Positions 59,981 through 64,000 of a DNA stretch of 64,000 bases are shown here, piece by piece. The first letter of the stretch is position 1; each line of letters opens with the position of its first letter. The stretch lies in NCBI RefSeq assembly GCF_020618475.1, contig NZ_CP085340.1, positions 1 through 64,000 on the forward strand, written 5' to 3'. Made by a program: the position numbers and the translations under genes. Origin of the DNA: Haladaptatus halobius. Its GTDB lineage: Archaea > Halobacteriota > Halobacteria > Halobacteriales > Haladaptataceae. The notes under the pieces are model-generated. The model was not told where the DNA came from and searched no databases. It saw only the letters and a list, made by a program, of their open reading frames with translations.

Positions 59981-60891
59981 TGATGTCAATATTCTCCATC
60001 GTCGGTTTTAATACCGACGGAGCGACGGTGTTCGGAATCCGAACCGATCTCATAGAGCGTTTCGTGGACACGATCAAACGTGACCTGAAGGCAAAAATAG
60101 GACTCGCTATCGTCCTTACGTTCCTCGCCGCTGCGATTCTTGCACCCGAACTAGCATCATATGATCCAATGGCACAGGAATTCGAGATGCTTCAACCACC
60201 GACATTCACTGGAGACCATCCGCTCGGAACGGACTCGTACGGCCGAGACCTCCTGTCTCGGATCATGTATGGAGCACGGATCAGTTTACTTGTTGGTTTG
60301 GGTGCCGTCTCAGTTGGTGCAATTGTCGGTGTCACGATCGGCCTTATTTCCGGTTATTACGGTAGTTGGATCGATGATGTACTGATGCGTATCATCGACA
60401 TTATGTGGGCTTTCCCGTGGCTGCTCATCGCAATCATGCTTGTCGCAATCTTCGGCCAGAGTCTCTGGAACGTCATCTTTGCCGTCGGGTTCGCGTATGT
60501 CGATGACTTCGCACGTATCACGCGTGGTGAGGTGCTATCGATCCGTGAAGAGGAGTACACGCTCGCCGCAAAAAGCGTTGGATTAGGCAATCTTCAGATT
60601 ATCGGTGAGGAGGTGCTCCCAAACACCGTCGCACCGCTCATCGTCCAGTTCACCGTGCTGGTCGCTCGCGCCATGCTCGCAGAGGCGACACTATCATTTC
60701 TTGGATTAGGAGTCAAACCAACCACACCGACTTGGGGAGCGCTTCTCGGACAGGGTCGAAATTTCCTCACACAGGCGTGGTGGATCTCCGTGATTCCCGG
60801 TCTGATGATCATGATTACCGTACTCGGTATCAACCTCTTTGGCGATGCGCTCAGGGATGCCTTCGACGTGAAAGATCAGGGAGGTGCGTGA
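59980..60891 (+). CDS. Peptide ABC permease, DppC type
   Basis: 303 residues from tandem ATGs at 59980/59983. The N-terminal helix AKIGLAIVLTFLAAAILAPE, the loop HPLGTDSYGRDLLSRIMYGA and the docking loop EEYTLAAKSVGLGNLQIIGE are typical of DppC. The end has GVKPTTPTWGALLGQG. It pairs with the DppB permease; the next ATPase gene starts 1 bp after its stop. Confidence 0.93.
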   Translation: MMSIFSIVGFNTDGATVFGIRTDLIERFVDTIKRDLKAKIGLAIVLTFLAAAILAPELASYDPMAQEFEMLQPPTFTGDHPLGTDSYGRDLLSRIMYGARISLLVGLGAVSVGAIVGVTIGLISGYYGSWIDDVLMRIIDIMWAFPWLLIAIMLVAIFGQSLWNVIFAVGFAYVDDFARITRGEVLSIREEEYTLAAKSVGLGNLQIIGEEVLPNTVAPLIVQFTVLVARAMLAEATLSFLGLGVKPTTPTWGALLGQGRNFLTQAWWISVIPGLMIMITVLGINLFGDALRDAFDVKDQGGA

Positions 60892-60892
60892 T

Positions 60893-62065
60893 ATGAGCGG
60901 TGAACCATTGTTGGAAATTGACAACCTTCGCACGAGTTTTGCAACCGATCGAGGGACCGTCGACGCTGTCGACGGGATTTCCTTCGAAATTTATCCCGGC
61001 GAGGTGTTCGGCGTGGTGGGTGAGAGTGGCTCAGGGAAATCCGTTACGGCACTCTCGCTGCTCCAGTTGCTCGACTCGAACAGCACCATCGAGGCTGATG
61101 CCGTCCGTTTCAAAGGTGAAGATCTCCTCACCAAATCTGACGCTGAGATGCAGGATGTTCGTGGCGGTGAAATCAGCATGATCTTTCAGGATCCGTCGAC
61201 ATCTCTCAATCCGGTGATGACGATCGGCGAGCAGATTGCCGAAGTCTACCGACAGCACGCCAGTTCGACTGAATCTGGTCGATTCTGGCCCGAAATGAAA
61301 CGGAAGTATATCACTGGCACTAACAAGAAGAGTGAATCGTGGCAACGTGCGATCGAACTACTCGATATGGTCGGTATTCCCGATCCGGAGGTGCGTGCGA
61401 CTGAATACCCCCACCAGCTTTCGGGTGGGATGCGCCAGCGTGTTGTCATCGCGCAGGCACTTGCTGGCGACCCTGCGCTCATAATTGCGGACGAACCGAC
61501 AACGGCACTCGACGTGAGTATTGAAGCTCAAATTCTGAACGAACTTGTCGATCTTAAAGACGAGTACGACGTTTCGATCATGCTCATTACCCACGACCTT
61601 GGTGTCGTCAGAGAGACATGCGATCGCGTTGCGGTGATGTATGCAGGCGAACTGATGGAGCAGGCAACCGATGACGACCTGTTCGCGGAGCCACACCATC
61701 CCTACACCCAGGGACTTCTGGACTCTATTCCACGGATCACGGACGACCGAGAGTGGTTGGACGTCATCGAGGGTGCAGTTCCAGACCTCATCGACAAGCC
61801 ACAGGGTTGCCCGTTTCGGGACCGATGCAATCGAGCTTTCGAAATGTGTGACAAGCCACTCGTTGAATATGATGTCCGTTCAGAAGCGAACTCTGATCCC
61901 AGCGGACATACTGCGTGCTGTCATTTACACAACGACCATGTCGAAACCAATGCAGATGGTAAAGCAATTCACGTCTCCGAGGGTGCACACGCGGAAGTCG
62001 AATCCAAGTTAATAGAAGTGAAGGGCGATAAAATAGCGCGGACAGATGGCGGTGATAGCCAATGA
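60893..62065 (+). CDS. Peptide ABC ATPase, DppD/OppD type
   Basis: 390 residues from ATG 60893. Walker A VGESGSGKSVTAL is at about 39-51, signature LSGGMRQRV, Walker B LIIADEPTTALD and H-loop ITHDLGVV. The C-terminal oligopeptide/dipeptide domain has YTQGLLDSIPR and CPFRDRCNRAFEMC, the cysteine pattern that in related ATPases holds an iron-sulfur cluster. A 60-residue acidic extension follows. It overlaps the next gene by 4 bp. Confidence 0.93.
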   Translation: MSGEPLLEIDNLRTSFATDRGTVDAVDGISFEIYPGEVFGVVGESGSGKSVTALSLLQLLDSNSTIEADAVRFKGEDLLTKSDAEMQDVRGGEISMIFQDPSTSLNPVMTIGEQIAEVYRQHASSTESGRFWPEMKRKYITGTNKKSESWQRAIELLDMVGIPDPEVRATEYPHQLSGGMRQRVVIAQALAGDPALIIADEPTTALDVSIEAQILNELVDLKDEYDVSIMLITHDLGVVRETCDRVAVMYAGELMEQATDDDLFAEPHHPYTQGLLDSIPRITDDREWLDVIEGAVPDLIDKPQGCPFRDRCNRAFEMCDKPLVEYDVRSEANSDPSGHTACCHLHNDHVETNADGKAIHVSEGAHAEVESKLIEVKGDKIARTDGGDSQ

Positions 62066-63228
62066 GTTCAGAGACAGCTTCGATGGTCGAGAGTCAACGT
62101 GTACAATCAGATTACGAATCATTGTTCCACGCAACAGGTGTGAAAAAACACTTTACAACCGATACAGGACTCATTGACCGCCTGTTTGGTGAAGATGAGT
62201 CGGTGAAAGCGGTCGACGGCGTCGATATCATGGTTGGATACGAAGAAACACTTGGTCTCGTTGGTGAGTCTGGCTGCGGTAAAACGACTCTCGGACGCGT
62301 TCTCTCTCGGCTTTACGAACCAACGGCTGGTACACTCACTTTCGAGGGGGATGACATCACCCATCTTAAAGGCAAGGCGCTCAAACGCCTCCGGAAAAAC
62401 GTGCAAGTGATCTTTCAGGATCCCCTCTCCTCACTCAATCCGCGAAAGACAGTTGGTGAAATCGTTGAGAAGCCTCTCAAAGTACACAACATTGATACCG
62501 AGAGGGGAACACGCGAACGTGTTATCGAACTTTTCAAGGAAGTTGGTCTTCGGAAGTCCCATCTGGATCGGTATCCGCACGAATTCTCCGGCGGTCAGCG
62601 CCAACGTGTTGGTATCGCACGCGCCCTTGCCGTCGAGCCCAAACTGATCATTGCGGACGAGCCGGTTTCAGCATTGGACGTTTCGGTGCAGGCTCAAATT
62701 ATCAATCTGATGAAACGGCTCCAGAACGAGTACGGGCTCTCCTATCTCTTCATCGCTCACGATCTCTCCGTTGTCAAGCACATTTCCGATCGTGTTGCTG
62801 TGATGTATCTGGGCAATATTGTCGAAACTGGACCGACATCGGACATCTTCGGCAACCCACAGCATCCCTACACACGGGCACTGTTGAACTCGATTCCAAA
62901 TCTCGAGGGCAACGGGTCAATGCGAAAAAAGCCGCTGTCAGGTACTCCTCCGAGTCCTATTAATCCTCCCGAAGGCTGTCCTTTTCACACGCGTTGCCCA
63001 GAGTATATCGGCGGCGAGTGCGAGGGTTCGAAACCTGAGCTTCAGTCAGTGGCCCACGCAACCGGCACGATTGGGCAGACGATGGCAACTGACCATGAGA
63101 TCGAGGCGGTTAACGATGAACACCGGTCACATCTCGCTTCCTGTCACTGGTTAGGATACTCTGCAGACAAACGGCGGGCGCAGGATCCGTATGCTGGGGA
63201 GAACGATGGAGCTGAAAATGGGTTGTGA
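62062..63228 (+). CDS. Peptide ABC ATPase, DppF/OppF type
   Basis: 388 residues. The N-terminal part has an OppF-type insert (FGEDESVKAVDGVDIMVGYE). Walker A VGESGCGKTTLG, Q-loop VIFQDPLSSLNPRKTV, signature FSGGQRQRV, Walker B LIIADEPVSALD and H-loop IAHDLSVV. C-terminal YTRALLNSIP and CPFHTRCPEYIGGEC are like the cysteine cluster of DppD. Both ATPases are canonical, unlike the unequal pair at 649-2999. It is the fifth gene of the operon. Confidence 0.93.
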   Translation: MSSETASMVESQRVQSDYESLFHATGVKKHFTTDTGLIDRLFGEDESVKAVDGVDIMVGYEETLGLVGESGCGKTTLGRVLSRLYEPTAGTLTFEGDDITHLKGKALKRLRKNVQVIFQDPLSSLNPRKTVGEIVEKPLKVHNIDTERGTRERVIELFKEVGLRKSHLDRYPHEFSGGQRQRVGIARALAVEPKLIIADEPVSALDVSVQAQIINLMKRLQNEYGLSYLFIAHDLSVVKHISDRVAVMYLGNIVETGPTSDIFGNPQHPYTRALLNSIPNLEGNGSMRKKPLSGTPPSPINPPEGCPFHTRCPEYIGGECEGSKPELQSVAHATGTIGQTMATDHEIEAVNDEHRSHLASCHWLGYSADKRRAQDPYAGENDGAENGL

Positions 63229-63298
63229 CAAACAGATATCCATATATTTAATTTGTCTCATGGAGATGACGACCGAAACCACGATGGTGGGCTGCTGA

Positions 63299-64000
63299 AT
63301 GGCGGCAGATAGAAGCGATGACTATGCACAGCGTGCTCGCGAACAGCTTGGCTTTTCACGCTGGTGGCTCATTGTTGCCGCAGCGATTGCAATGGCTGTC
63401 GTCAGCCCATATCAATATGTTTGGTCTTCCATCGAGGGACCACTGGCGCGGGATCTCAACATCCCTCTCACCCAACTTGGCTTCGTGTTTACGCTTTTCG
63501 TCATTTTCCAGTCGGGATCACAGTTCCCGGTGGGGTGGTGGCGTGACCGACACGGCCCACGAGGGATAACACTTGCTGCTGCCGTGCTCGCTGGCGGTAG
63601 CTATTTTGGTCTCGCATATGCAACGGCAGTCTGGCAGCTTTATGTCTTGTACTCGCTTGGCGCGATCGGTGTGGGCATCGTCTATACGGTATCGGTGAAT
63701 ACGGCATTAAAGTGGTTTCCCGATCGACGCGGTCTCACCACGGGAACCGGTACGATGGCATTCGCGGGTGGTGCGGCACTCTTCGTTCCCTACGTCCGCG
63801 CGAATGCCTCCATCGGCGGCTATAGTGAGGTGCTACGAAACATGGGGTTCGTCATCGGTATCGCCATTTTCATCGCTGCATTTGTTTTGCGCGATCCCCC
63901 GGCAAACTGGAGTTTCCGTGACGACGCAGGTGAAAAGCACTACTCTCGGCAGGATTATACTTGGCGCGAGATTCTTGGCACATGGCAATTCTGGGTAATG
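63299..64000 (+). CDS. MFS transporter, oxalate/formate antiporter-like, cut by the window end
   Basis: 234 codons from ATG 63299 remain open to the end of the window. It reads MAADRSDDYAQRARQELGFS, then WWLIVAAAIAMAVVSPYQYV, NIPLTQLGFVFTLFVIFQSG, GWWRDRHGPRGI (MFS loop 2-3) and LGAIGVGIVYTVSVNTALKW, FPDRRGLTTG, as in OFA-type carriers. The C-terminal half is outside. It lies 70 bp after the peptide ABC operon on the same strand and may be co-transcribed. Confidence 0.85.
   Translation, partial: MAADRSDDYAQRAREQLGFSRWWLIVAAAIAMAVVSPYQYVWSSIEGPLARDLNIPLTQLGFVFTLFVIFQSGSQFPVGWWRDRHGPRGITLAAAVLAGGSYFGLAYATAVWQLYVLYSLGAIGVGIVYTVSVNTALKWFPDRRGLTTGTGTMAFAGGAALFVPYVRANASIGGYSEVLRNMGFVIGIAIFIAAFVLRDPPANWSFRDDAGEKHYSRQDYTWREILGTWQFWVM

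Overview
The window looks like a piece of a haloarchaeal genome (class Halobacteria), most likely a plasmid or an accessory island. The signs are acidic proteins, Tat-type lipoproteins and binding proteins, HalOD1, DUF7344 and bacterio-opsin-activator (Bat) type regulators, SWIM zinc-finger proteins, a thermosome paralogue, AT-rich archaeal TATA boxes close to start codons (leaderless mRNAs), and a palindromic IS200/IS605 (IS1341)-type transposon end. Base composition is moderate for this group, roughly half G+C by eye. No rRNA, tRNA or CRISPR array was recognised.

Layout. (1) 0.6-10.4 kb: an ABC importer of the polyamine/PotABCD type, split over both strands, with two unequal ATPases, two permeases and a Tat-exported binding protein. 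Inside it sit an L-asparaginase, a divergent group II chaperonin and a NodB-fold deacetylase/amidohydrolase. (2) 10.5-24 kb: a graveyard of small genes: a decayed antitoxin/PIN pair, an intact one, four copies of a SWIM zinc-finger gene (one intact), two SprT remnants, Lrp and transposase remnants, and intact inserts (enolase-superfamily enzyme, double VOC protein, DUF1905 protein, FNT channel, MgtE Mg2+ transporter). (3) 24-28.7 kb: two membrane-anchored beta-propeller (arylsulfotransferase-like) proteins and a lipoprotein polysaccharide deacetylase. (4) 28.8-52.2 kb: six fragments of one family-B DNA polymerase gene alternating with unrelated cargo: an SLC13/RCK transporter, an amino-acid permease with a copper amine oxidase, a DHH phosphoesterase, a PAS/GAF/Bat regulator, HalOD1 and DUF7344 proteins and a second enolase-superfamily enzyme. 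Four polymerase junctions lie at or within a few nucleotides of one codon. (5) 53-57 kb: MFS transporter, DHFR-like reductase and two of three copies of an unusual palindrome cassette; the first copy is at 36.5 kb. In each copy one palindrome covers the stop codon of a gene from what looks like one family. (6) 57-64 kb: a complete dipeptide/oligopeptide ABC operon with a divergent HTH regulator, followed by an MFS carrier cut by the window end.

The intact operons at both ends import small nitrogenous solutes (polyamine or amide; peptide). The middle is built from repeated gene fragments that seem to have served as homology or integration sites for cargo. Two patterns best deserve follow-up: the shared breakpoint in the polymerase fragments, and the stop-codon palindrome cassettes linked to a putative DNA-binding or replication protein.
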